A stretch of 49,581 nucleotides of DNA, taken from positions 1 to 49,581 of the IMG/VR virus record IMGVR_UViG_3300037247_002187; one strand, 5' to 3'. The notes beneath the pieces were generated by a model. The model did no database searches, was not told the DNA's origin, and saw only the letters and a list, made by a program, of their open reading frames with translations. This DNA is from a virus. Position 1 is the stretch's first letter, and each line of letters opens with the position of its first letter. The translations under genes and the position numbers were made by a program. Shown piece by piece: positions 28,732 through 35,593 of this stretch.

Positions 28732-29033
28732 CCGGCCTGGGTATTACCTTTCAACATGAACCGCCAGCCGATGCAAGCATGAATCGTATCGACGGGCTGT
28801 CTTCAGTCGTAGATTATTTCCAAGAAACCAAACGGGTTCACGACTTTCCATGCCATCATTGTGGACATGTAACCGTAGATGTTAAGGCGAGGAACTCGGA
28901 TCTCAAAGGAGCCGTCATTATTACATGCAGGAAGTGCGGCAAAAATAACCTTTGGGACTTGACCGCAGCCATCCCCCTTGACATACAGAAAAAGATCACT
29001 ACCCTTCACTTTTACTGCGTTCGTAAGGTATAA
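28728..29033 (+). CDS. Zinc-ribbon protein
   Basis: 101 aa. Central CHHCGHVTVDVKARNSD ... IITCRKCGKNN forms a four-Cys zinc ribbon with a beta hairpin. Overlaps the previous gene by ATGA. The GGTATAAG element at 29027 lies over its last codons. Confidence 0.55.
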   Translation: MTGLGITFQHEPPADASMNRIDGLSSVVDYFQETKRVHDFPCHHCGHVTVDVKARNSDLKGAVIITCRKCGKNNLWDLTAAIPLDIQKKITTLHFYCVRKV

Positions 29034-29034
29034 G
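29027..29034 (+). promoter_or_regulatory. GGTATAAG element at the start of an RNA region
   Basis: GGTATAAG overlapping the stop codon of the preceding gene; the next gene begins 307 bases further on, so the intervening sequence would be a long leader or a separate RNA. Confidence 0.5.
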
Positions 29035-29035
29035 A

Positions 29036-29340
29036 AAGATGCTGGCGGGATGTGCCCTGTGCTGGTTGGGGTGGCGATATTTTGAAGGCCAAACAGTTCT
29101 GTTGTCACCTTTGCTCGGGATAGCGCATCCAGTGGTAATTTCGCCGATAGGCGGAGGTTGCACTGTAGGCTTGAAGAACCTGACGCCAGCGCTTTCTAAT
29201 GGCCAGGCCGCAAGGCACGAGCGCCCGTCCGTGAAGGCATATAGCGGGTCCAAACCGCACCATGCAGGTCCGGAGGCTGGGGAACCCGCCCGAGAGGAAG
29301 TATCCGGTAAGATCGGCTGGCCACCAGCAAGGAGGACGAG
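29036..29340 (+). ncRNA. Candidate structured RNA between promoter element and HicB-like gene
   Basis: About 300 bases with many helices: GCTGGCG (29041) pairs with CGCCAGC near 29182; CGCC-GATA-GGCG and GCC-GCAA-GGC hairpins have GNRA or similar tetraloops; AGGTT/AACCT; GCGG-GTCCAAA-CCGC; and GCTGG-CCA-CCAGC next to the ribosome site of the next gene. An open frame runs through it out of frame with the next gene but encodes an implausible protein. No match to RNase P, tmRNA, SRP or group I introns by eye. Confidence 0.45.
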
Positions 29341-29619
29341 ATGGATGTTGTTTATGGGAAGCCGCGCCGCTGGGCAGTCTGTCTCTATCGCGACCCCGAG
29401 GAGACAGAACAGATTTTGACGGCTGTAGTCATCGGTCTTCCGGGGGTTGCATCAGAGGGCGCTTCAAAAGAAGAAGCGATCAGCAATGTGAAAGAAGCCA
29501 TAAACCTGCGTTTTGAGGGCGAGAACGAAGTGGAGGTCATGAAGGACTTGCGGCACGACTACGTGATTCCAGTCGGCGGGGAATTGATTTACGTAGAACA
29601 GGGAGAACAAGATGCATGA
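29341..29619 (+). CDS. HicB-like antitoxin-fold protein
   Basis: 92 aa behind CAAGGAGGACGAG. RRWAVCLYRDPEETEQILTA then VVIGLPGVASEGASKEEAIS-NVKEAINL is the HicB/RNase H-like pattern (P-G-x-x-[ST]-x-G-x-[ST]-x-E-E-A). No HicA toxin gene adjoins, so it may be a solitary antitoxin-like protein, perhaps neutralising a host toxin, or a regulator. Overlaps the next gene by ATGA. Confidence 0.6.
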   Translation: MDVVYGKPRRWAVCLYRDPEETEQILTAVVIGLPGVASEGASKEEAISNVKEAINLRFEGENEVEVMKDLRHDYVIPVGGELIYVEQGEQDA

Positions 29620-30149
29620 AGGATAACGGTTCTTCTCTTTTCCCCGACTTAAGCCACGATGGTATCAGACGAACAGCCGTATTCAGTCCCTGCCGCATCT
29701 GGCGATATACTCTCGAACGCCGCTGGGATGACTTACTCCCGATAATCTGCTTCCTGCTGCTCAATCCAGCCACGGCAGACGAAAATGTGGATGACAACAC
29801 CAATCGTCGTGGACTTAGATTCGCGCGCAAGTGGGGCTTCGGAACCTGTATATTCATAAATCTATTCGCGTTCAGGACGAAGAAGCCAGCAGTGATGAAG
29901 GCGGCGGCAGATCCAATTGGACCCGAGAATGACGAGTACATTCTCCAGTGGGCCAAGGACGCAGACAAATTGGTATTTGCCTGGGGCACTCACGGGACAT
30001 TCAACAATCGGGACAAGCAAGTGCTCGAGCTCCTGCAGGGCTACGAGTGTTACCACCTTGGCCTCACCAAGGATGGGCACCCCAAGCATCCGCTGTACTT
30101 GAAGGCCAACACCAAGTTGGAGAAATGGGAATGGCAACGAGCAAAATGA
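29616..30149 (+). CDS. DUF1643 family protein
   Basis: 177 aa. RIWRYTLERRWDDLLPIICF, LLLNPATADENVDDNTNRRG, FINLFAFRT, DPIGPENDEYI, VFAWGTHG and CYHLGLTKDGHPKHPLYLK follow the whole DUF1643 pattern (Y-R-Y-x-L x-R-x-W ... L-N-P-S/A-T-A-D ... N-L-F-A ... D-P-[IV]-G-P-x-N-D ... L-G-x-T-x-x-G-x-P-x-H-P-L-Y). Function of this family, frequent in phages and mobile elements, is not established. Confidence 0.8.
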   Translation: MKDNGSSLFPDLSHDGIRRTAVFSPCRIWRYTLERRWDDLLPIICFLLLNPATADENVDDNTNRRGLRFARKWGFGTCIFINLFAFRTKKPAVMKAAADPIGPENDEYILQWAKDADKLVFAWGTHGTFNNRDKQVLELLQGYECYHLGLTKDGHPKHPLYLKANTKLEKWEWQRAK

Positions 30150-30499
30150 ACCCCAAGATCAAAAGGAAATGGCTGAAGGGGCTGAGAAGCGGCCAGTACT
30201 CCCAAACCAAAGATGTTCTGTGCAAGGAAACCAAGACTGGAAAGTGTTCGTTCTGCTGTCTCGGAGTCCTCTGCAATATCCACGCCGAACAGACCGGTGG
30301 GCACTGGACGGAGCGAGATCGCAAAAAAGGCGACATATGGCCAGGAATCTTAGTCTACGGGAAGCGCGACACGATGCCACCCAAGATCGTCACGGAATGG
30401 GCTGGGTTGACAAACGATGAGGCCACTGTGCTTGCAAATATGAACGATGCAGGGAGCAGATTCAATCAGATCGCCAACTACATCGAGAAGAACCTGTGA
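30146..30499 (+). CDS. Conserved phage protein (KWLKGLRSGQY / CCLGVLC type)
   Basis: 117 aa from the ATG at 30146, which overlaps the previous stop and gives the family-typical start MNPKIKRKWLKGLRSGQYSQ; an ATG at 30131 would add five residues. CSFCCLGVLCN lies near residue 36. The C-terminus has a helix (ATVLANMNDAGSRFNQIANY). Common phage family of unknown function. Confidence 0.65.
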   Translation: MNPKIKRKWLKGLRSGQYSQTKDVLCKETKTGKCSFCCLGVLCNIHAEQTGGHWTERDRKKGDIWPGILVYGKRDTMPPKIVTEWAGLTNDEATVLANMNDAGSRFNQIANYIEKNL

Positions 30500-30936
30500 A
30501 AATGTTGACAATGGTCCGTCAACCAGAAGGGAGCTCCCTGTGCGGCCAGGCCGTGGTCGCAACTGCGTGTGGAGTTACTATCGAGACGGCCACGGGGTGG
30601 TGCGGAAAGAAGGGATTGACGAACACGCGCCGCGTGAAGACAGCCCTGGAAGAGAGGTTTGTCGTCGATGACCTGGTTGTGCTGAAGCCCAGTCTCCGGA
30701 AGAGCCTGATAGTGGGGGCCAATAACACATCCTGGCGCAAGCGCATGGTCAGCTTGTTGCCGGAGACGTGTGTAGTGCGGCTCCGTCAGAAGGGGCAGAG
30801 TATCTCACACTGGATAATACTGTGGGACGGTCATACGTATGATCCGGATGCTGGTGTTGACGTATCTCCGGTCCCTGGTTGGTATCCGTCCAGCTACCTC
30901 AAACTAAGCGAACGACCGGGATGGGAGATCCGATGA
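30496..30936 (+). CDS. Papain-like-fold candidate (C39-like cysteine peptidase)
   Basis: 146 aa from GTG 30496 (GTGA overlap) or ATG 30502. QPEGSSLCGQAVVATACG places a Cys (residue 16) at the start of a helix preceded by a Gln-like oxyanion position, and ISHWIILWDGHTYDPD places His105 before a strand and an Asp. This Cys ... His ... Asp order is that of C39-like and related papain-fold proteins. Peptidase activity or substrate cannot be inferred further. Confidence 0.5.
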   Translation: MKMLTMVRQPEGSSLCGQAVVATACGVTIETATGWCGKKGLTNTRRVKTALEERFVVDDLVVLKPSLRKSLIVGANNTSWRKRMVSLLPETCVVRLRQKGQSISHWIILWDGHTYDPDAGVDVSPVPGWYPSSYLKLSERPGWEIR

Positions 30937-31118
30937 CCTTGTACATGGCTTACGACAGAATGAGGGATCGTGCCTATCTGTGGTCCATGCCGACTCAAGA
31001 TGATATGGCGGCGATCCTGAAGGCAAAAGGGCTTTTGAGAGGGTCGCTCGGAAGTCTGTTCCGAGGACCGACCGGCGTTGATGAAATGAAACACGTGTGG
31101 TCTGGCGAAGGAGAATAA
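30933..31118 (+). CDS. 61-aa protein, unknown
   Basis: ATGA overlap with the previous gene. MTLYMAYDRMRDRAYLWSMP and a Gly/Arg-rich C-terminal half. No family recognised. Confidence 0.45.
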   Translation: MTLYMAYDRMRDRAYLWSMPTQDDMAAILKAKGLLRGSLGSLFRGPTGVDEMKHVWSGEGE

Positions 31119-31119
31119 G

Positions 31120-31650
31120 ATGAAGATCCCTGAAGAATTATCACAAAGGATCAAGACGTTCCTGAAGGAACGCCGCGAATCCGACGGTGGATGGGCACCT
31201 GTTACTGACGAGGACATGGAGCAGTTTCACGCAGTCATATATGCTCTGATCGAAGCAAAGTGGGGCGCAGATCCAGACGGAGATCGTCCTATCGACTACA
31301 TTCTGATCGACCGAACCAAATATCGGCCAATGGATTTCTTTCCCCTCCCTTACGGACACAGAACTGGAAAGCGGGAAGAAGAATTCGATAATGCGATGAC
31401 GAACCTATCGATGGCGATGGAGGCCATTAGAACGACAGACGTGATGGTCGAACGGCATGTGGAGCGCTCTGCGAAGATTCCAGTGAAGGAATACAAAATT
31501 GACCAACTGACCGAGATATGGAACAAGTTGGACGCAATTATTATCCGGTGTACTGAGGGCGATCCACGAAGTGACTGGTTGCCGGTCATTGAGCGTCTTG
31601 CCCGCGAAGCCATCGCGAATATTCCACTAAAGGGGCCTCAAAATGGGTAG
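31120..31650 (+). CDS. Unknown helical protein
   Basis: 176 aa behind GGAGAATAAG. Helical N-terminus (IPEELSQRIKTFLKERRESD), a loop with DYILIDRTKYRPMDFFPLPY and C-terminal helices. Ends in TAG. Overlaps the next gene by eight bases. No family recognised. Confidence 0.5.
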   Translation: MKIPEELSQRIKTFLKERRESDGGWAPVTDEDMEQFHAVIYALIEAKWGADPDGDRPIDYILIDRTKYRPMDFFPLPYGHRTGKREEEFDNAMTNLSMAMEAIRTTDVMVERHVERSAKIPVKEYKIDQLTEIWNKLDAIIIRCTEGDPRSDWLPVIERLAREAIANIPLKGPQNG

Positions 31651-32050
31651 CGGAAAATGCATACACTGCAACAAACGCCTATCACACGACGAGACTTTCT
31701 ACTGGGTGGACGAGGTGAACGGCGGTGGCATCTGTGCAGACTGCAAGGTCAAGAAGATCGAAAACGAGCGGGATGCTCTGGCCCTAACGGTGGGCACTCT
31801 CAGGGCACGTATCGACGCTGAGGCGGGAAACTACTGGTCCTGGCAGGGCGATGGTGAGGACCACCTGGAAAGTCTCACGTGTCCTGTGGTCATCCAACCA
31901 CATATCCTGAAAGCCATCACCGACGACCTGGACCAGAAACGGGAAGCCCTGCAGCGTATTGGCCCGATGCCAACTTTACATGAGGGCAACCGGGCGAGCA
32001 TCGAGTTGAGGCGAGAAGACTACGAATTCATCCAAGCCGCCCGCAAATGA
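31643..32050 (+). CDS. Zinc-finger protein with coiled coil
   Basis: 135 aa. GSGKCIHCNKRLSHDETFYW ... GGICADCKVKK is a four-Cys treble-clef-like finger; a coiled coil follows (NERDALALTVGTLRARIDAE). Overlaps the next gene by ATGA. Confidence 0.5.
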   Translation: MGSGKCIHCNKRLSHDETFYWVDEVNGGGICADCKVKKIENERDALALTVGTLRARIDAEAGNYWSWQGDGEDHLESLTCPVVIQPHILKAITDDLDQKREALQRIGPMPTLHEGNRASIELRREDYEFIQAARK

Positions 32051-32331
32051 TCTCCATGGCGAAAAGGAAGAAGAAGCACAAGGAACTGCCCACCTGTAAA
32101 TATCAGTGCTACAAATGCAAATTTACTTGGTCCGGGTATCGTCTGCTTCCCGTCTTTGACAAGGCTGACCCATACAAGATTATCGGGTATAAGAAACTGA
32201 CAGGACCAGGAGAGACCCTGTGCCCTGAATGCAAACATGAGTATGTTCACTGGGTCAATTACGAATCCTTTGCCAAATGGTACAGGAAACACATTGGAGA
32301 TGGAGGATGTGGAGGTGGACCGCGCAGATGA
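32047..32331 (+). CDS. Zinc-ribbon protein, basic
   Basis: 94 aa. N-terminal Lys-rich segment, CKYQCYKCKFTWSGY and CPECKHEYVHW give a four-ligand zinc ribbon like those of ribosomal or transcription-associated small proteins. C-terminus rich in Gly and Cys. An internal GGGTATAAG at 32188 matches the promoter element but lies in coding sequence. Confidence 0.5.
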   Translation: MISMAKRKKKHKELPTCKYQCYKCKFTWSGYRLLPVFDKADPYKIIGYKKLTGPGETLCPECKHEYVHWVNYESFAKWYRKHIGDGGCGGGPRR

Positions 32332-32735
32332 CTAATGCCCAAGCAGTCAAATTGTTCAAAAATCGAAAAAGGGTTGAGGCTGAGTACAAGAAGGCCAGAG
32401 AAGCATTGCGAAAAGCCGACGGGAAACTGAACAAGGCGGAGAAGGCATTCGGGAAATCCCGTGAAATCACAGAAATCTTCGAGGGAAAAGCCCTGGTAGT
32501 TCTCCTTTTTCATCATGGAGCGGGCATTTCGGCACCGTGGACAGACCGCTCTGCCGAACTGTACAAAAGCGTCAAGAGTGCCCGAGCGTGGGGACTACGG
32601 ACCTATAATAATAAGGGAAAAGAAGCCTGGTATGGCGCGGATTGGAAAAAGCAGTCGGCGGTCGAAGCCGCGAAACGCTGGGTAGCTTTCGGGAAAAAGC
32701 CGTGGTTTAACGGGAAGCCGGGAGTTCGGACGTGA
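32328..32735 (+). CDS. Unknown protein with N-terminal coiled coil
   Basis: 135 aa, ATGA overlap. Lys/Ala/Glu coiled coil at residues ~5-45 (EYKKAREALRKADGKLNKAE), then an alpha/beta part with FEGKALVVLLFHHGAGISAP. No family recognised. Confidence 0.5.
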   Translation: MTNAQAVKLFKNRKRVEAEYKKAREALRKADGKLNKAEKAFGKSREITEIFEGKALVVLLFHHGAGISAPWTDRSAELYKSVKSARAWGLRTYNNKGKEAWYGADWKKQSAVEAAKRWVAFGKKPWFNGKPGVRT

Positions 32736-32908
32736 ATCAAACCATCAAAAAGAGGGATTTGACAAAGAGCTTTGGGCCTCTACCGAAACAGACTGCCAGA
32801 ACTTCCTGGAAAGACACGGCTGCCCAAGAAGGCTCGTGCAGTGCCTGTTCAAAATGGCAGATGACGAAAAGGGGAGCGAGGTCAATCTCGCCCAGCCAAC
32901 GGAGGTGA
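32732..32908 (+). CDS. 58-aa basic protein with C-x-x-C
   Basis: GTG start overlapping the previous stop (GTGA). Basic, with GSCSACSKWQMTKRGARS near the middle. Its stop lies in the ribosome site of the next gene. Supported by coupling only. Confidence 0.35.
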   Translation: MNQTIKKRDLTKSFGPLPKQTARTSWKDTAAQEGSCSACSKWQMTKRGARSISPSQRR

Positions 32909-32911
32909 TCG

Positions 32912-33094
32912 ATGGCCGCGAAAAAGAAGAAACATAAAAAAAGGGAATTGAAGATCACCGTTGATCTGGAGACTGGAGCATCCTATATTCGCATCAAGGA
33001 AGGCAAAATAGCGGAAACCCAAACTATAGACGAGGTTGTCAATGCCGATGTGGATAGGTACGGAAACGTACTGGGAATAGAGATTCTCAAATAG
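32912..33094 (+). CDS. DUF2283 family protein
   Basis: 60 aa behind GGAGGTGATCG. Lys-rich start, then ITVDLETGASYIRIKEGKIA-ETQTIDEVVNADVDRYG-NVLGIEIL: the DUF2283 pattern (Y-[IV]-x-[IL]-x-x-x-x-[IV]-x-x-T-x-x-[VI]-x-x-x-[VI]-x-x-D-x-D-x-x-G-x-[VL]-[VL]-G-I-E-[IV]-L). Short, widespread, unknown function. Ends in TAG. Confidence 0.75.
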   Translation: MAAKKKKHKKRELKITVDLETGASYIRIKEGKIAETQTIDEVVNADVDRYGNVLGIEILK

Positions 33095-33272
33095 ATGGTT
33101 GACAGATTGTAAGGCACCAGGTACAAGATAGGTGCGCACGACTTATTGGCTCACCGGCAATGGGTCGGTGGTCTACACAACGAGGACTCAGGCTTCTCCG
33201 ATTCTAACTGCGTTGTAGGAGCGTAGCTAGTCGGGCGATGATCAAGGCCTGAACAGCAGCAGGAGAAACATC
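33095..33272 (+). other. Gap with hairpins, no gene seen
   Basis: Contains CACCG-GCAATGGGT-CGGTG (around 33163-33181) and a longer stem CTACACAACG with CGTTGTAG (around 33184-33224) that encloses GATTCTAACTG, similar to the anticodon loop of the amber tRNA. No acceptor or T-arm is visible. AGCAGGAGAAACATC at the end is the ribosome site of the next gene. Confidence 0.35.
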
Positions 33273-33611
33273 ATGAATGATCCATAGATCCACAAGCATT
33301 TTTATGTGCTGGTCCGTACTGATTTACCTCTCGAGCAACAGATAGTCCAAGCAGTCCACGCCGCCCACGAGTCCGGACGGCATCTTGCCCCGCAGCGCGA
33401 ATCAATAGACTCCGTAGTTGTTTGCCGTGTCGATTCTGAGCAGAAGCTCATGCGGGCTCATGATCGACTCGAACGTCAGGGTATCCGTACCGTGCTGTTC
33501 CGCGAGCCGGACATTGGCAATCAGGCCACGGCCCTTGCCACTGAGCCGGTGAACGGATCGGTGCGGAAATCCCTGTCCAAGTATCCTCTTTGGAAAGGCA
33601 ATGGGAAATGA
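33273..33611 (+). CDS. PTH2-like protein with an in-frame amber at codon 5
   Basis: ATG 33273 is preceded by an excellent site (AGCAGGAGAAACATC) and reads M-N-D-P-UAG-I-H-K-H-F-Y-V-L-V-R-T-D. The fold needs the first strand HKHFYVLVRTDL, which lies behind the UAG (33285-33287). The next usable start, GTG 33306, would begin inside that strand and has no ribosome site. The rest (QQIVQAVHAAHESGRH; FREPDIGNQATALATEPV) matches peptidyl-tRNA hydrolase 2-like phage proteins. With the amber suppressor tRNA encoded 6.9 kb upstream, read-through would give a 112-residue protein. Role: perhaps peptidyl-tRNA recycling. Confidence 0.65.
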
Positions 33612-33883
33612 GCAGAAAGATCCAGATCGAGGTCAATGGGTGTTACGATTGCCCATTCCAACATTTCGAGTCTGGTGAGGGCACTAATAAAGGAAACGCT
33701 TATTACTGCTGGCATGCAGGTGTGCCGTATCCTGATAGCCTTATCGCCAGCGAAAGCGACATGAACAAAGCTCGAAAAAAAGGACTGAAGAGTCCGCTCG
33801 ATGGATTCCCTGACTGGTGTCCTTTGACGGAGGGAAAGCCGGGAATCTACTCAGTCGAAATCCCCACAGAGGAGCTCAGATAA
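33608..33883 (+). CDS. Cys-rich phage protein (CYDCPF / WCPL type)
   Basis: 91 aa, ATGA overlap. NGCYDCPFQHFESGEG, YYCWHAGV and DGFPDWCPL give five Cys and a His in the order seen in many small phage proteins of unknown function that probably bind one metal ion. Confidence 0.6.
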   Translation: MSRKIQIEVNGCYDCPFQHFESGEGTNKGNAYYCWHAGVPYPDSLIASESDMNKARKKGLKSPLDGFPDWCPLTEGKPGIYSVEIPTEELR

Positions 33884-33884
33884 G

Positions 33885-33965
33885 ATGGACTACGGATAGG
33901 CACGTGGACCACCTCGCTTCTGGTTAGAACTGTTTCGTTTCTTTCTACCAGGAAAAGAGGTATGA
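33885..33965 (+). CDS. 26-codon ORF with an in-frame amber at codon 5
   Basis: ATG 33885 behind GAGGAGCTCAGATAAG; reads M-D-Y-G-UAG-A-R-G-P-P-R-F-W-L-E-L and continues to a TGA that overlaps the ATG of the next gene (ATGA). UAG is at 33897-33899, again the fifth codon, as in the PTH2-like gene. Without suppression it makes a four-residue peptide. It could be a UAG-sensing leader that couples translation of the next gene to suppressor activity. Confidence 0.35.
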
Positions 33966-34327
33966 CTACCATGACTACTGTTGAAGCGAAGATGATCTGG
34001 CGCGAGGCCAGGCGGAAGGTGAAGGCCAGGATCAAGGAGCTGGCTGTCACCCAGCGAGAGGTGAAGCGCGCTCGCAAGAGCACGTACGGACAGAACAGGA
34101 GGATGGCTCTTGCCAAAAAGCTGGGGTCCACCCATCCTGAATGGTTCAGCCCGCAGTCGGACGTGATCACTCGGAAGACGACGATCACGGCTACGCTGAA
34201 CTACTACAACGAACTTCGGGGGAAATCGTACCGCCACAAGATCAAGAACCAGTGGTATTATGACAAGAAGTTCGCGGCGCTCGTGAAAGAGTTCGGTGAT
34301 CTTGAAGCCCTGACAAATCGGGTATAA
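33962..34327 (+). CDS. Basic helical protein, unknown
   Basis: 121 aa behind AGGAAAAGAGGT; a second ATG at 33971 is possible. Lys/Arg-rich helices (EAKMIWREARRKVKARIKEL; RARKSTYGQNRRMALAKKLG) and a C-terminal YYNELRGKSYRHKIKN. Likely nucleic-acid-associated; no family recognised. GGTATAAG lies over its last codons. Confidence 0.5.
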   Translation: MTTMTTVEAKMIWREARRKVKARIKELAVTQREVKRARKSTYGQNRRMALAKKLGSTHPEWFSPQSDVITRKTTITATLNYYNELRGKSYRHKIKNQWYYDKKFAALVKEFGDLEALTNRV

Positions 34328-34328
34328 G
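34321..34328 (+). promoter_or_regulatory. GGTATAAG element before the hairpin-RNA region
   Basis: GGTATAAG overlapping the stop region of the previous gene and preceding 570 bases without a gene. It would start a transcript covering the repeated-hairpin RNA. Confidence 0.5.
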
Positions 34329-34895
34329 ATAAGTAACGGCGTCGGCTCCACCCGCCTCCAATGCGTGTGCGGTCTGGCAAGTCCTGCGCCATGTGATTTT
34401 TCCGGTCGCATGGCGTAGGCGCGACAGGCAATGCTGCAGCTAATCATGGAGCCGATTTAAGGCAGGCAGAGCGCATTCTTCCCGTGTGCCTATCCTATCG
34501 AAAGATAGCGGTCGTAGGTGCGCAAAGCGGGATGTGTGGGCTGAAAAGGAGGTGGGTGGCCCGAGATTTTTCCAGTCTCGTGGCGTTACCGCCCATCTCC
34601 GTCCCTGTCTACTCAAGTGCAAGAGTAATAGACAGGCAGTACACATACTTCCTAGGATATGCGTGCTGAAAAGGGGGTGCAGATGACCAGGAGATTTTTC
34701 CAGTCTCGTGGCAGAACTCATCCGCCTTCGTCCCTGTCTACCGAATTCGCTGCATCCTAGTCCCTGACTAGAACGGGCACGGGAGATTTCGATTTTAACT
34801 AACGTTCCCCACGATGGTGGTCGAGATTACACCCGAATTCAGGAACTGGCTAGATGCCTGGTTGATGCAGCGTTTTCTTTTTTAAGGAGTCGCGA
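34329..34895 (+). ncRNA. Structured RNA with three hairpins sharing a UUUUUCC[AG]G loop
   Basis: Domain 1 is closed by TCGGCTCCA (34342) with TGGAGCCGA (34446) and holds GCCATGTGA-TTTTTCCGG-TCGCATGGC. Domains 2 and 3 are tandem ~130-base repeats: GCTGAAAAGG[AG]GGTG, then GAGA-TTTTTCCAG-TCTCGTGGC, then CGTCCCTGTCTAC (34538-34613 and 34667-34741). Domain 2 also has a 12-bp stem GGAGGTGGGTGG / CCGCCCATCTCC. Between them: CCTGTCTACTC...GAGTAATAGACAGG and CAGTACACATA...TATGCGTGCTG. A CTAGTC-CCT-GACTAG hairpin follows at 34777. No reading frame is credible. No known RNA family recognised. Confidence 0.6.
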
Positions 34896-34899
34896 GTGA

Positions 34900-35217
34900 A
34901 TGATTATCTTCACAGGCGTAGTCACCAGAGCAGAGTCTGTCCTTGTATGTACGGCTTGCTACATGCAGCAGCCAGTCGCTCTACACGAAATCTTTTTCTC
35001 TAACAACTATGGAGGAAAATGCGAGATCTGCTCGGGCCAAGATACAAAACTTCGAAACATAATCGCTTATGTTTCAGCCCATTCACCGGATGGGAGGACT
35101 ATTAAAGGGCGCTACCATTATATTCTGTCGGACATAGGATTCTACAGGGTCATCCTGATAGACAGGCACAAGGAGACTGGGCATGTTGTTAAGTCTCGTA
35201 GTTCAACTCAGCCGTGA
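34900..35217 (+). CDS. Zinc-ribbon protein ending in a GFYR segment
   Basis: 105 aa behind TAAGGAGTCGCGAGTG. Two Cys pairs (VCTACYMQQP; KCEICSGQDT) make a zinc site. The C-terminal YHYILSDIGFYRVILIDRHK carries the G-F-Y-R motif of the family clustered at 38-44 kb. Overlaps the next gene by 35 bases. Confidence 0.55.
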   Translation: MIIFTGVVTRAESVLVCTACYMQQPVALHEIFFSNNYGGKCEICSGQDTKLRNIIAYVSAHSPDGRTIKGRYHYILSDIGFYRVILIDRHKETGHVVKSRSSTQP

Positions 35218-35593
35218 AGAAAGCCAAATCATCAAGCGGGCCAGCAATCATATCGGAATCATCAATCCGACCGAGGACGAGGCCAAGACTGTTGGCGGCG
35301 TTCTCGACGCCGGGAACCTGATCCGGGAAGAGCATATTGTCCGGGCCATCGTGACATTCGAGCACTTGCTACGGAAGTGCAAGGAAGATCAACTCATGGA
35401 GCCAGATCCAGAGTGGATCAAGCGGAACATAAAAGCGCTTGAAGAAGGGAAAGTCACCCTGGTAAAAGATCCAGTCGAAGCCGTGGGCGTCATAAAAGAA
35501 TCCAGGGCCACGCAAGAAAAGCACGTCCAAGAGGCCCTGGATCTACTGCATAAAGTCGGGGGAGCAATGAATGGCGACTTCGATCTCGTCTGA
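35183..35593 (+). CDS. Helical protein, unknown
   Basis: 136 aa behind AAGGAGACTGGGC. Helical and charged (LSREESQIIKRASNHIGIIN; EEHIVRAIVTFEHLLRKCKE). Overlaps the GNAT-like gene by 23 bases. No family recognised. Confidence 0.5.
   Translation: MLLSLVVQLSREESQIIKRASNHIGIINPTEDEAKTVGGVLDAGNLIREEHIVRAIVTFEHLLRKCKEDQLMEPDPEWIKRNIKALEEGKVTLVKDPVEAVGVIKESRATQEKHVQEALDLLHKVGGAMNGDFDLV

Noticed and set aside
29039-29419. 126-codon ORF through the structured gap
   Set aside because: No ribosome site, implausible composition, and it overlaps the well-supported HicB-like gene in another frame; kept as RNA candidate instead.
32188-32196. GGGTATAAG as an additional promoter
   Set aside because: It is inside a coding sequence as the codons of a normal protein segment, with no operon start behind it.
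34890-34935. Third copy of the D-loop insert (CGTAGTCACCAGAGC resembles CGTAGTCACTAGAGC)
   Set aside because: Lies at the start of a credible zinc-ribbon gene with a good ribosome site; no acceptor stem or T-arm nearby. Probably coincidence.
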